DNA of 64,000 nt from assembly GCA_963210315.1 (NCBI GenBank), contig OY723243.1, positions 2,108,001 through 2,172,000 of the forward strand. Direction: 5' to 3'. Under the pieces are notes generated by a model. It worked only from the letters and a program-made list of their open reading frames with translations. It was not told the origin of the DNA and did not search any database. Made by a program: the position numbers and the translations under genes. This DNA is from Rhynchopus euleeides. Taxonomy: Eukaryota; Euglenozoa; Diplonemea; Diplonemida; Diplonemidae. How positions within the stretch are numbered: position 1 is the first letter of the stretch; each line of letters opens with the position of its first letter. Shown in pieces: positions 13,117 through 24,338 of this stretch.

Positions 13117-13139
13117 CCGCAGGCGCTTCGCGCCTGCGG
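13117..13139. repeat. Perfect hairpin, 10-bp stem, 3-base loop
   Basis: CCGCAGGCGC, then TTC, then GCGCCTGCGG form a perfect stem-loop just after an A-rich tract. It may be an RNA structure in a 3' untranslated region or the remnant of a mobile end. A similar 9-bp stem with a 3-base loop lies at 29714-29734. Confidence 0.6.
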
Positions 13140-13320
13140 CGTCGATCACGTCGACACGTGACACACTGAGTGGACAGCGCATAACCTGCCCCACACTGAT
13201 GTGGGCTTCATCGTCCGGCAGACATCGTGTGCCGCAGCCATGCAGTGCATGGACGGTGGTGAGAGACTCATCCGGCAGGCAGTTCCCTAGCCATCTTGAG
13301 GTCTTCTGGAGGTTTCAAAC

Positions 13321-13377
13321 AGGGGGGTCTGGGGGGCGGAGCCCCCCAGCCGCCGGAGGCCACGGTAGTGAGCATCT
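13321..13377 (+). repeat. Dispersed 57-bp repeat, copy 1
   Basis: This 57-bp sequence, with the inner palindrome GGGGGGCGGAGCCCCCC, recurs at 28744-28800 in the same orientation with two differences. It is not coding in either place, and sequence outside the 57 bp does not match. Confidence 0.8.
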
Positions 13378-14017
13378 TTTCATTGTGGGCGCACAGTTTC
13401 TATATTGTATCCATAGTCGTAGGGCTGAACGCACGTTCAGCCACCGAGGGCTCAGGGAGTACGCGATGTTGCACCGTACTACACAGCACTGGGTATTTCA
13501 CCCATCTCCCGAGGAGAAATATGGGAGGCCGTCCTTTTCCGGGCTCCACCAGCAATTTTGGCCCCTGTGAGGACAATACACTCCTTCAAGCGCGGAGAAA
13601 TCCGCCACGTGAAAAAAATTCCGGGGAAAAAAAAAAGGCGAAATTCGCCACGCAAAAAAGTGCCGTGAAAAAAAAAGGCGAAAAAAACCACTTTTTCGCC
13701 ACCGCGAGAGCACTGCCCTCTTCCCCCCCCTCCCAGTCCAAATCCTGCAGCATTCTGTTGTTTATAGAGCGAAAGCCCTTTCCCTCATAGTGGGGGTCTT
13801 CGATCAGACATGCAGAACGTGATCGAAGAAGCTGCGTGAGCTGTGTCCCCACAAACGAGATGGGCGAAGCGACACAGAGCGAAGGCCCCCGCTATGATGA
13901 ATAGATCAGTTGCATGGCTGCTTCGATTTGCTCTTCCCTCAAGACCTCTTGATGCCGTCTGACCGTGTGCACTCAGCAGGGTCGGGGTGGGGTGGAGGGT
14001 GGGGGGTGGCCCAGACA

Positions 14018-15211
14018 ATGCACGAGTCCCATCTCGAGAGACGGCGTCTCGCTGACGACGACGCCAATGCGGCCGAGCAACAGAGTGACGCCGCCATCGA
14101 GATCCAGCCCCGGGACTGCAAGCAACAGTGGCACACGGTGCGGAAATCTGATGGCCGCTGGCAGCGAGTCAAGGTCTGCCCACCCAGCCCCCTACCCTGC
14201 ATCGGTTCAAATTGTGTGGGCAGTGGGGGTTGCAGCAAGAGAATGCCCGGTGCACTGTCTGTGCTGGGGGTCTGTCTGTCTCCGGGTCTGTGTTGCCCCG
14301 CATATGTGCGGAGAGGCTCTCGTTTCCACGAATTCATGACCGAACCTCTTCCCCCCCCCCCCTCCTGTCAAACAGACCAGGCATTGTTTTGGGTTGTAGG
14401 GTGCCACCCAAAGCGGTGGCAGACCTGACTTATCTTCTTCTCAAGTGTGACAAGGTTCTAAATATTGAAGAGCATGGCCCGTCACTGCCCTGGTCGTTCA
14501 TACGTCGGGGCTGTGCCCACTGAGGCCAACGCACTGGACGTCGCACCTGTGTGTCGCAGTGTAGGGATCGCATCAAGAAAGGATACGGAGTGGGGTAAAA
14601 AATATGCCACGCCTGTTGACAGGGCACACCCTAGTTCTTGAAGGGTTTGAACAAGATTGCTCTGTGGGCAAGCCTCTCTCCCAGCACCGCCCTCCCCCCA
14701 TTGCACAGCTCTACGACATCGGGCAGCCTGGGTGGTTCTACCGCTTCATGAACCCCCGCGATCCCGCGAAGGCGCGGAGGCGCGTGGGGCACCTGTATTG
14801 GAAATGCCTCAAACGCCTGGTGCTCTCTTCGTACCTCCTGTTCTTTGGGATTGTCTTCTTGTTGATCGGATCAGTCTGCCACTTCACATGCGACGACAGC
14901 GACCGTGCCTGGGTATGCCCCGAACATTCCTCCCTCCCGGGCGCCAGCCTACTCACGACAGTAGGGCCTGTAGGGCCCTTAAGACAATCTGAACTCATCC
15001 GACACCACCTGTTTGTTGAAGTGGAGTGGAACCAAGCTTGACTGGGCATCGTCTGCAGGAGCATGAGTGTTGCACTGCCCTCCCACCACAGGCCTTCCAG
15101 TTCTGCGGGCTGCTGATCTTCCTGCCGGGGATCTACGGCGTGACGATACTGACGAAGTACGTCATGGGGCACGATGAGTACACATGGAAGCTCCTGCCGG
15201 AGCCATCGTGA
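14018..15211 (+). CDS. TMEM230/TMEM134-family membrane protein
   Basis: Three exons, 14018-14173, 14709-14912 and 15092-15211, give 159 residues, all joined in phase 0. The C-terminal half has two membrane segments, SSYLLFFGIVFLLIGSVC and FCGLLIFLPGIYGVTI. The LLIFLPG.Y block after the second hydrophobic start is the family signature (Pfam DUF872), and total length fits TMEM230-type proteins of 120-200 residues. Human TMEM230 acts on secretory, recycling and synaptic vesicles. A vesicle-membrane role here is inference from the family. The N-terminal exon is charged (HLERRRLADDDANAAEQQ) and would be cytosolic. The second intron has a standard GTATGCC donor and 179 bases. The first, 535 bases, has the unusual donor GTCTGCC, so the join of exon 1 is less certain than the other two exons. 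Confidence 0.75.
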
Positions 15212-15536
15212 GAATTCAACCTCACACACCCAAGCAAACTAACGTCCCTAGCCCGCCCGCAACGCCGGGTGTATATTGTAGAGCCGATGCCGCAGGCACA
15301 GCGGACAGGCAGAGCCCTCCACCGGATTGTCACCCCTCCCCTTTCCCTTCCCTTCCTTTCCCGCCTGCTCTTGATAGCGATGGAAACAGTAGCACGGGCG
15401 CACACCTACCACTGCGTTGTGTCGCATGGCAGCCCGCCTGGTTCTTCGAGCTCCCCCGCCACTCCTGCCCTGCCCACCACCACCACCACCACCGCACCAG
15501 GCAGTGTGGGCCTGGCGCCCAGCACTGTTGCGTTGC
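15212..15536. other. Short intergenic stretch, pyrimidine-rich
   Basis: Pyrimidine-rich DNA, with CCCTTCCCTTCC near 15337-15360 and a CCACCA repeat at 15476-15494 that ends in CACCAG at 15500. I read CACCAG as the likely splice acceptor for the RELCH-like gene, because an ATG at 15380 is out of frame with it. Confidence 0.5.
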
Positions 15537-18074
15537 ATGGGGGAGGGGGTGGCCTCTCCCGGCCATGGGCTGGAGGCTGCTGTGCAGTATGTGGTGGGCG
15601 GGGGGCTGTACCTCACTGCCCTGGAGATGTACCACGAGCTGTTGGACCGCAACATAGTGGAGCGGCGTCTGAAGGACTTTGTGGAGCAGCGGACGGGGCA
15701 CGCGCTGTTCGACCCTGAGACAGACAGCTGTGGGGGGGACGACGAGCCTGGCCCGGCGGATAGCGCAGCGTCGATAGCTGTGCGGGAGATGCAGCAGCTT
15801 GCGAGTGAAAATGCACAGCTGCTGAAGCAGCTGGAGGAGGCACGCAGGCAGCAGACCGCAAAGCGAGACGCTGGCCTGGGGCATGAGATACACTTGCTGT
15901 CGGAGCAGCTGAAGCAGCAGGAGATGCGCGAGCGGGACGTGCTGGGTGTGTTGGCAGAGCGGCTGCCCAACGTCATCACCAGCGTCAGGTCCAGCCGCAA
16001 GGACTCGCTCATCCACATCCTGCTGACGGCTATCGAGCACCACCCAGAGCCACGTGTGCGCGCTTCTCTCCTCTTCCACTATGTCACGCTGTTCAAACGC
16101 CCCGACGACGACCAGCGCCACCAGCTGACAGAAGGGCTCAGGCAGCTTGCCGAGCGCCTGGTCAAGACTGACCCCACGCGTGTGGAGACAGAGCTGCTCG
16201 CGGCGGTGCGGGGCCTGATGGAGTACCGCTATCCCGAGCAGCGTGTGTTCGCAGTGCACGCGATACAGGCGCTGTGCCCCTGCCTGCACCCCACCGTGCA
16301 GCGGGAGCTGGTTGTGAACATGTGCAAGGTGCTGCTGGCAGACTCCTCAAGCAGCGTTCGGGAGGCAGCCATCCTGGCCGTGGCGGAGCTGAAGCTCCCC
16401 AGCAACACAGGGCAGCTGCTTGTGACGGCGTTGGGCGACTCCTCGGCGAAGGTGCAGAAGGCGTCGTTACAGCAAGCCCTCCCGAGCATCGCGAAGATGG
16501 CGGTGGCCGACGATGCCTTTGTGTCGTCCCTCCTGTCGCCCCTCATCGACTCGCTGCGCCTCGACGTCTCCCAGGCGCGTGTGGCTGCCGTTGACTACTG
16601 CATCTCATGGCTGCGCGATCACATCCTGGAGTCTGTCCCACCCGTCCTGGGGAGCAAGACCGACGACCTGTCAGCACTGATGTCCCGCGCCATCTCACGC
16701 AAGGTCAAGGGCCTCTGGCCCGTGGGCGAGTGGGTGCTGGGCCCCTTCATCCTGATGATGCTGCACATCATCGCCACAACGACGTCCCCTCAGCAGGACT
16801 GTGCTGTGATGGTGCTGTCTTCGAGCGTGCTCACCCTGACGCCCGTTCTGGACGAGGTGGTCACGCCACTCTTCAGCGAGCTGGTGCTGAGCGGGCTGCA
16901 GGTGCTGGACAGGGAGCACCTGTCACCGGAGCAAGAGGACGAGCTGCGCCCCAACTGGGCCCTGTTCCGCCCTTTCGTGCGCTACTCCCTCACCCTCGAC
17001 TCCTCCACCCGCTCGACAAGCTCCATCTCCGATCTGCTGATCGCAGGGGTGAAACGCTGCAAACACGACGAAGACGAGCTGGTGGACTTCGCGCGCATGC
17101 TGTGTGATGTAGCTGATGAATACGACGAGGTGCAGGTGCGTGCTGTCGACGTGCTGTGGGACTGTGTCGTGCAGGACGACGTGCATCTCCGCCGCGCGGC
17201 AGCATCGTGTTTCTCAGTCCTCCTCCACGGCAGGTGCCTCAACGCACAGCTCGTGACAAAACGCGTCCTCCCCGCACTCATCAGCATCAGCACAGACGAG
17301 TCCGATGAGGTCCGTGTTGCCGCTGTCGCCTGCACCGCCTTCCTTGCAACACAGCTGGCCGCCCCCGATGTGCTGCAGAAGCTCGGCAGCTCCCTGGTGT
17401 CGAGCTTTCGGTTTGACATCAAATCCTGCCAGCCGTGGCTGCAGTCTCTGGTCAACCATGTCGGCAAGATGCCCCCCGCATTTGTCGCCGAGCACGTCTA
17501 CCCACTCCTCAACACCGCCATCGCCGCTGCGACTGAGGCCGCGCCGCAGAACCCACGCGAGACGACATCCATTGTGCTGCTGCTCTGTGAGTGCGTCAAG
17601 GTGATCGTGCACATGCCACACCACGAGATTCCCGAGGCCTTCAGTGCAAGCTGCCTGGTGACTTCCCTCCGAGGGCTTGCGAAGGTCCTGACTGACCAGA
17701 AGGCGTCTGTGCTGCAGATGGCGAAGGAGCTGGAACACGTTGAGAGCGACAGAGAGAACAAGAAGGAGAGGTTCCTCTCGAAGTTCCGCGACTTGCTCCC
17801 AAATGTCGACACGGAGCGTGTGGCAAGCGACGCAAAGCAACGCGGCTCGCTTCAAGGCGCCCCGCGCATATCTCCGAAAGACCGTGACCGGCAGGTCGGT
17901 GCGGACGACATGGCGACCCCAGCGTACGTTGCGTCGGCTGTTGCACATGCGACCCACCCTGCAACACAAACCATGCAGGCGGCGCAGACAGCACACCAGG
18001 GTGCGCCCCGAAATCGCTCACTCCTTACCAAAGTGCAGCAGAAGCTCTTCGGTGTGCACGAGGCAGGGCAGTAG
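15537..18074 (+). CDS. RELCH: RELCH-like protein: LisH, coiled coil and HEAT repeats
   Basis: This 845-residue protein matches the layout of RELCH (KIAA1468). A LisH motif lies near residues 12-50 (AVQYVVGGGLYLTALEMYHE). A coiled coil spans about 80-140. HEAT repeats fill the rest, with the family block LFKRPDDDQRHQLTEG followed by TDPTRVETELL. Human RELCH binds Rab11 and the sterol carrier OSBP and helps move cholesterol from recycling endosomes to the trans-Golgi. A recycling-endosome tether is the natural inference here. The frame opens earlier with an ATG at 15417, but that extension is a translated CCACCA repeat, and 15537 places the LisH at the N-terminus. The C-terminal 80 residues are Ala/Gln-rich and disordered. 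The coding part needs no intron. Confidence 0.82.
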   Translation: MGEGVASPGHGLEAAVQYVVGGGLYLTALEMYHELLDRNIVERRLKDFVEQRTGHALFDPETDSCGGDDEPGPADSAASIAVREMQQLASENAQLLKQLEEARRQQTAKRDAGLGHEIHLLSEQLKQQEMRERDVLGVLAERLPNVITSVRSSRKDSLIHILLTAIEHHPEPRVRASLLFHYVTLFKRPDDDQRHQLTEGLRQLAERLVKTDPTRVETELLAAVRGLMEYRYPEQRVFAVHAIQALCPCLHPTVQRELVVNMCKVLLADSSSSVREAAILAVAELKLPSNTGQLLVTALGDSSAKVQKASLQQALPSIAKMAVADDAFVSSLLSPLIDSLRLDVSQARVAAVDYCISWLRDHILESVPPVLGSKTDDLSALMSRAISRKVKGLWPVGEWVLGPFILMMLHIIATTTSPQQDCAVMVLSSSVLTLTPVLDEVVTPLFSELVLSGLQVLDREHLSPEQEDELRPNWALFRPFVRYSLTLDSSTRSTSSISDLLIAGVKRCKHDEDELVDFARMLCDVADEYDEVQVRAVDVLWDCVVQDDVHLRRAAASCFSVLLHGRCLNAQLVTKRVLPALISISTDESDEVRVAAVACTAFLATQLAAPDVLQKLGSSLVSSFRFDIKSCQPWLQSLVNHVGKMPPAFVAEHVYPLLNTAIAAATEAAPQNPRETTSIVLLLCECVKVIVHMPHHEIPEAFSASCLVTSLRGLAKVLTDQKASVLQMAKELEHVESDRENKKERFLSKFRDLLPNVDTERVASDAKQRGSLQGAPRISPKDRDRQVGADDMATPAYVASAVAHATHPATQTMQAAQTAHQGAPRNRSLLTKVQQKLFGVHEAGQ

Positions 18075-19857
18075 CCACAGGTTGATACAGAGGCACCGTG
18101 AGAGGGGGTGCGTTGGTTTGTGGGGTACTGACGGTGGAATGGCCATCTCCTCAAGAGCAGGGACACCCCGTTGCACTCTGCACTGCAAGATAAAAACGTA
18201 GTCGGGTGTGGAGCCCGGCCCCTTCTTTGTTTTTGCATGGCTTTCCATGGTGTTTGTCCCACACAGACACGCCCCTTCTGGGCCAAAAGAAGCGTATTTC
18301 TGAGCCTGCGGCTTGGCGTTTTTGCTTTCTCTTCTGGAAACCCCCCTCCCCCTGAATGTCCACCCTTCAAATGATCGAAAGGAACCCCATCCCCCCCGCA
18401 TTGTTAGCCATTTTTATTTTTTTGCGATCAACTTGCAAGCCAGCAATATCAATAAAAAAACCCACATTTCTGGAGGGTCTTCGCAGGCTGTTAGTTTCCG
18501 GCAATGTCGTCACTTTTCAGCCTGCTTCGCTGGAAAATGCACCAAACCAATGCCCGGTGCCCGGAGCGGAGACCCTCATTGTCTGATGCTTCGATGCGAG
18601 AGACACACAGCTCTGGCCAATTCGTTTACACGACATCGCGCCCTCCCCCGGAATTGCGCCCCAAAGTCCCTTGCTCCGGATTGAAGGTCGGCGTCAAAGG
18701 ATATATATATCAGGGTGTGAGTGAGGGGACTTAGCTCGACAAATCGGAGGAGGGAGGGGTTACACTGGTGCCAGAGTGGATACCTTGTTGACGCAATCAG
18801 CGTGTGGGGGAGTGGTTGGGGGTGGGTAGGGGAGGGGGCGGCAATGGGGCGGCTGTACACCAATATCAGGGGTGTGTGGTGTGTGTCTCGGGTGCGATCT
18901 ACACGGCTTGCAAGGTTTCGTGGGGTCCAGATATGATGCCGTGCTGGGCAGAGAGGTCAGAGGGCACAGTTTTGCCGCAGAAAATCCTGGTGGGGCAGGG
19001 AACAACGTTCCGGGTGTGCCTTGCAAACAACGAACATCAGGGCGGAAGAGAATCTGGTGGTGATGGGAGGGGGGGGGTGCAATCAACGAAGGATACACAA
19101 AACCTTTCTCCCGTCCTTTCTCCCTGAATCAGGCTGCGCGAATCACCATTTTTTGAAGGAGCCGTTGCGGGTTGTTTTTTTTTCCAGGCGTAATATTGGT
19201 GCGCGCGTTGAGAGGCATGACACCAAAAAAAGACGTGGAATTGATCCGCAAACCCGCAAACCCGAAAGTGCAGAGAACGTGACGGCCCTAACAGAGCAGG
19301 TGTCACGCTGACATATTTATTCCATTTGGCATAGAGCAATATCCCCGACCCCACCCCACCACAATGTGCAAAAACAAAGGGCTGTGGAAGCGGTGGTGGG
19401 TGTTGAGCGCACCAACTGGCTTTTCCGCTGCCTTTTAGAGGGGGGGGGGGTAGAGGTGCATCGGCATGCATGGCCGTCACAACAATCTAACCCGCACCCC
19501 GGCACCCCCTCTCCCTCCCCCCTTGTGGACGACCTGCAAAAAAAGCGAGTGGTGGCCGCGGCCGTCGTGGTGTGCCACACCCCAAAAGCAACCACCTTAC
19601 GTGGGTGAGATACCCCATACTCTCAAGGAGCCTGCCCGGGAGATCCCCGCTCCCCCCCCACCCCACCCCCCCCCCCCCCCCAACTGTCGGAAGCCTTGCT
19701 GAGCCTTCACTCAGAACAGCAGCCATACCCCCACCCCCAACTGCTCTCTGCAGTGCGTCTTGCAAACAACCACTCTCGGCTCCCCCCACCCCACGCCCAC
19801 GCCACCTCACAGGAGACGCTGCCGTGCAGCCCTGCATGTCGTGGGGGCGCTGACTGT
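18075..19857. other. Intergenic stretch, no gene recognised
   Basis: 3' region of the RELCH-like gene and upstream region of the kelch gene. It has T-rich and C-rich tracts, a TATATATA stretch near 18705 and a long C tract with one interrupting T at 19651-19680. Possible acceptors for the kelch gene are CCACCTCACAG ending at 19811 and others upstream. No RNA gene or mobile element seen. Confidence 0.55.
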
Positions 19858-22781
19858 ATGGCGGCTGTCGAAGGGCACAGCGTGGTGACATGGCAGGGCG
19901 CCGCCTACGCCTTCGGCGGGAAGAACAAGCGCGATGAATACACAGACGACGTGTGGCAGATATCCATCGGGCCGCAGGCTGCAGCGTGGAAGCGGATCGA
20001 CACCTCTGGGGAGAAGCCCACCCCACGCGCCTACCACGGCGCGGTGCTGTGGCGCGACCGCTACCTCATTGTCATCGGGGGGGTGGGCGACGGCCACACC
20101 GTCACCACCTCCACGGTGCACGTCCTCGACCTGGAGGACCGGGTGTGGCGCACCCGGGAGACCGGAGGGGACGTCCCGCAGTCCCGCTGCCACCACAGCC
20201 TCAACGTGTCGGCACACCAGGACCGCCTCCTCCTCTACGGGGGCTACCCTGTGGGGCCGGAGGCGGAGACGATGTTCGCCTCCGGGCATGTCGAGCCGCA
20301 GCACCGCCCCTTCTTCGAGATGTACTCCCTCGACCTCACAGGCAACGACCTGCAGTGGCAGCGCCTGAGGTGCGTCGAGGAGTTCCCCCCGACGCTGTGG
20401 GGGCACACCGCGTCGCTGTACTTCAACAACCTGGTGGTGTTCGGGGGTGTGGATGTGGTGGACAACCGGGAGTCATGCCTGGCATGCGTGTGGCACTGCG
20501 ACAAATCCCAGTGGCGCTGGGTTGAGTTCAACGTGGTCCCCCAGGCGCGCGCCCTCCACTCCGCATGCATCTACCGCGGATGCGTCCTGGTTTTTGGAGG
20601 TTTCGGCCTCACCAACACATGCCGGTTCAACGACACCTGGTCCTTCTCCCTCGAGTCGGGGCAGTGGGTCGAGCTGGCTGCAGGCGGCGAGCTCCCCTCC
20701 CCCCGCTCCGGGCACGCCTCCTTCATGCTGGACGACCAGCTCGTTGTGGTGGGGGGTGTCGACGCGGAGCACCGCAGGCTCAACGACATCCACGTCCTCA
20801 ACCTGCAGGCTGCGCAGTGGCGCCGCCTCCCGGTTCAGGTCCACGGAGCTGCCCCCATTCCCTCTCCAGAGGCACCCAGCTTCCCTGAGAGCGTGCCTGG
20901 GATTGACAAGGCCCAGGCCCTGTTGGATCGTGCAGCAGCACAAGGTGCACAGTACACCGATATGGAGCGCCGCCACTTCGGCAGGGAAACGGAGGGGGCA
21001 CCTCGCATATCGCCCCCGCGGCACGGCGTGGCAGGCGTTGCTCCGGCTGCTGCTGCTCCGCTGCAGTCGCAGCACCCGCTGCCCCTCCGCGGCGGCGACG
21101 CGTCTGGGCTGATGATGCAGCCCGCAGCAGAGAGGCCCGGGCCCCCGAGGTACCTCCCCCCGCAGCCTGTCTACGACAAGCTGCTGGAGAGTGTGGTGCC
21201 CTACTCTGACCCCGCTCCCGGGAGGGACAACAGGCACACATCGCCGATGCGTGGCGCGCATCACATCCCCCCGCCGCCCCCGCCCCTGGGGTACGATGCG
21301 GTGGGGCTGGGTGGAGGTGCTGTGGCGGAGCCGAGGAAGGAGGTTTCCTTCTCGCAGAGCGTGCAGACGGAGGCGGTGGGGTTGCCTGCTCCGGAGGTGA
21401 AGGTGGTGCCCCAGCCGGTGCAGGCGGTGCCGCAGGGGGATCCCGGGTTGGAGCGTGAGGCGGCGTCCGTGATACAGAAGCAGCGGGAGGAGATTGACCT
21501 GCTGAGGTCGATGCTCGAGGGGAGGCAGGAGCAGATGCGGCAGCAGCGCCCGCTGGAGGACATGCCGCAGGGGGGGCCTGCTGCGCCGCACATATCCCTC
21601 ACGAAGGAGACGATTCTCGACATGATGCCGAAGCTGCTCAGCACCAGCATCACGGAGTCTCCGCTGATGCCGTTCCCCCCTTCCAACAGCGCAGGGGTTG
21701 GGAAGGAGGGGCTCATCTCACGGACTGCGATACAGGATTTGGTAGACCGGCGCATCGGCAGCAAGCAGCCGCCCCTCAGGTATGCCTTGCGTTGTGATGC
21801 TATGTATCGATCGAGTGAAAAAGGGGGGGAGGGGGGTCAGCCTTGGGGTTTTACTTCAGCTTCATTACCTTCTTTCTTCCACAGCCATTCGGCTTCGCCT
21901 TTGCTGAATCCGTCTCTGCTGTCGACTGCGCCGACCGACCTGTCGCGGTATACTGTGCAGCGGCGAGACACGGGGCCTGCCCCACGCCTGGTGCCGCAGC
22001 AGCCCATCGAGGCGAAGAGGACCTCGCCGGAGCGGAATAGAGACGCGCCTCTGGACATCCTGGCGCATGGTATGCAGGGGTTGGGGTTGGGGTTAATCCC
22101 AGCGGGGGTTTTGTTGTTTTGCTGCAGAGCATCATTTCGGGGGTCACACGGTTGGGCATCGCTTTTTGTGCTGGAGGCCCGAGCCTCTGAAGACGCCGGG
22201 CTCCGCATCTAGAGAGGACAGGAAGCAAAAAAATAAGGCGTCAATGGGACAGATCAAGCTTGCTTGTGATTGTCGACACCAAAAAAAAATAATCCCGATC
22301 GGGATAACCTAAACCAGTGCATTTTCCCTAAACCACCGCGCCTTCTTACAGACCCCTTCCGGCTGTTCAACATGCCGGTTGCTGCTGCCGCGTCGCCCGG
22401 TTCTGACCCGGCGCTGCCGAAGTACCACCCTTCGATGTACACCCCGCCTGCGAGCTACGCGGATCTTGTGAAGAAGCTCTCAACCGAGCCGCAGCCGAGC
22501 GGCCTCCCCCCGACAAACGGCGTGCTGCCGCCCGCCCCATCCGATCCCCAGCAGCCTGGCGGGGGGCACTCGCCCCCTGCGCATAAGGCTCCTTCGCTCG
22601 CGAAGATCCTGAAGGGCGCATCGATGCTTTCCATTACGCATGTCCAGGTATGTGTCCCGTCGTCGGGGAGTGCCGATTCGTGTTTCGGCTGCTGTGTGCG
22701 GCAGTCCACACCCCACTCCACCCCATTCTGCTGCAGGATCCGCAAGAACGCCTTCCGTATCAAAGACCTCTGGCGCCGTAG
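19858..22781 (+). CDS. Kelch beta-propeller protein with disordered C-terminus and coiled coil
   Basis: Four exons, 19858-21779, 21885-22069, 22352-22647 and 22737-22781, give 815 residues with matching phases (2, 1, 0). Residues 1-330 hold six kelch blades, each with the paired glycines of the fold (AYAFGGK, IVIGGVG, LLLYGGYP, LVVFGGVD, LVFGGFG, VVVGGVD). A Pro/Ala-rich linker follows, then a short coiled coil near residues 530-565 (VIQKQREEIDLLRSMLEG), then a disordered tail. All three donors are GTATG-type. The first intron is 105 bases, a multiple of three without an in-frame stop, so its retention would simply add 35 residues. The ATG chosen is the first in frame inside the first blade. 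An extension to 19696 is open but low complexity. Partner unknown; kelch propellers bind proteins such as actin or small GTPases. Confidence 0.82.
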
Positions 22782-23732
22782 GCCGGAGGTGTGGGAGCGA
22801 GGCAGGGTTTTAGGCAGGGTTTTGTGCGATGTTTTCATAGAATGGATGATTTTGTCCGCCACGGCCATCACACATGCAGTCGGGGGGGGGGGGAGATTTT
22901 CCTCATCTCTTCTTTTCCTCTGCTGTAGTGATCTGACGACAACCGCGTGCAGAAAAGGGGCGCTCCCCGGGTCATCCCGCCACGCCGGGGTTGTGGTCGG
23001 TGAAACCAAAAAAGGGCGTGCCGATGTCGGGTGTGCCGATAGCGCGGCGCTGATCACACAGCACAGTGTTGCGGGATATACAGACACTTTTATATTTGTC
23101 AAACCGATAAACATTACCCCCCTCTCTCGACCTGCCTAGAGCATGTAGAGTTTGTAGAATCTTGCCCCCCCATCCCCCCCCACCACCCCCCCCCCCCCCC
23201 CCGTCCGATCCCCCCACCATTCTTCTCTGTTAGAGCGGGCAACTTCCATGCCTACTCACCCACAAACACTATCCAAACACACACGCCCCTTCATCCCCCC
23301 CCTCCCCTGCATTGCAGCCTCTTGCCATCCCCCAAAGAGGCAGGCAAGGAGAAGGGGGACTAGAGAGAACAGTTACAGCGATGTGCGGCACCCCTCCCCC
23401 CTCCACCCACCCCATCTCACCCCGTTGCCTCAAACGATGGCTTTTTTTGCCGTGTTTCCAGCAGCCCCTTTGTCCCCCCACCCGCACCCATTTGCTCGAG
23501 GGTGTCTGACTTCCTGTTGTGCATTGCTCTGCCTTCATTATTCTTGGATGCGCTCAACAAAAAGGTAGTCCGGAGCTGTTATCCCACAGTTGCCGGACAG
23601 GGTGTCTATAATAAAGCGAAAGTAGTACGATTTCCGACAAGCATACCCCTCGCCCACTGTTTCCTCTTCTTCACGACCCACCACCCGCCTGCCTGCGCAG
23701 TGCTACACAGAGGTCGGGGGTGGTGTGCCACG
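22782..23732. other. Intergenic stretch with a dispersed repeat and poly-C tracts
   Basis: No gene seen. It holds a dispersed repeat copy at 22963-23000, a long C tract at about 23185-23203, and pyrimidine-rich DNA up to 23699, where GCCTGCGCAG is a likely acceptor for the next gene. Confidence 0.55.
22963..23000 (+). repeat. Dispersed repeat, copy 1 (partner at 52153-52190)
   Basis: About 38 bp starting CTCCCCGGGTCATCCCGCC match 52153-52190 with four differences, same orientation. Both copies are followed by an A tract flanked by G-rich sequence and then TGCCGA, so the related region probably extends another 25-30 bp with gaps. Confidence 0.7.
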
Positions 23733-24338
23733 ATGTTCGCACCGAAGGCGGCACGCCAGTGCCTGGCACGGCAGTCACGGGGTGTGCGCAAAGCAACGCC
23801 CTTCCTGTTACGCCTGATGGGGACCATTTCCTACGAGCCCCAGGTGGTCGAGGTGGAGGATGCGCGGGGCCTGGAGCTTCTCAAGACACAGGAAAGCCGC
23901 AAGAAGGTCGTCGTCGTGGTCTACTCTCAGCACAGCGACACGGAGTTCCGCAGGTCTGTCGAGGGGGTCACTCTGGAGTTCCCCCTGAAGGAGTACAACA
24001 ACCAGATCACGTACGCCTTCGCGAGCTATACACTCGATGAGACTCTGCCCTGCTTCCCTGTCATCGATGTGTACCTCAAGGGTGAGCGTGTCTTCCGCTC
24101 CCTCGGTCGGTCGCCCTCACACATGAGGAGCTTTCTGGGGAAATGCGTTTCCGAAAGCGGCCTCACCCCCGACCCCAACGTGGACGAGATTGACCTGGGG
24201 GACTCCACCCTGGTGATGGGCAGGCCGCGGAAGGAGTTCCGCGATATGATGCGCAGTCTGGGCTCAACTCCCCCAGACGCGTTCTACAACAAAGTGATGG
24301 GGTACCGGGAAGAATTTTCGAAGGCCTCCAAAGCGTGA
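23733..24338 (+). CDS. Thioredoxin-like protein without CxxC, probable mitochondrial presequence
   Basis: A 201-residue protein I do not recognise by name. The first 30 residues are basic and free of acidic residues (APKAARQCLARQSRGVRKAT), as in a mitochondrial presequence. The body suggests a thioredoxin fold: a hydrophobic strand (KKVVVVVYSQHS), then FPLKEYNNQITYAFASY, then a cis-proline-like strand pair LPCFPVIDVYLKGERVFRS, which resembles the PT..FK.GE part of thioredoxins. The position of the redox pair reads HSDTEF, so no CxxC and no disulfide chemistry is expected. The C-terminal 60 residues are acidic then basic. The ATG follows acceptors at 23699 and 23710. A structural or ribosome-associated mitochondrial role is possible but unproven. 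No intron needed. Confidence 0.65.
   Translation: MFAPKAARQCLARQSRGVRKATPFLLRLMGTISYEPQVVEVEDARGLELLKTQESRKKVVVVVYSQHSDTEFRRSVEGVTLEFPLKEYNNQITYAFASYTLDETLPCFPVIDVYLKGERVFRSLGRSPSHMRSFLGKCVSESGLTPDPNVDEIDLGDSTLVMGRPRKEFRDMMRSLGSTPPDAFYNKVMGYREEFSKASKA

Larger units (their letters stand above)
12528..14017. other. Intergenic stretch with A-rich tracts, a hairpin and a dispersed repeat
   Basis: No convincing gene. It contains GT-rich simple sequence after 12545, a perfect hairpin at 13117-13139, a dispersed 57-bp repeat at 13321-13377, and from 13600 to 13700 a run of near-repeats of GGCGAAA and GCCACG separated by A tracts. Open frames here have homopolymer-driven compositions and look like noise. 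Confidence 0.6.

Noticed and set aside
19696-19857. N-terminal extension of the kelch protein
   Set aside because: Low-complexity His/Pro/Ser sequence in a pyrimidine-rich region that looks like a splice-acceptor zone.
22079-22100. GGGGTT-rich stretch that looks telomere-like, and a similar one at 40071-40090
   Set aside because: Only two or three imperfect units, one of them inside an intron; not an array.
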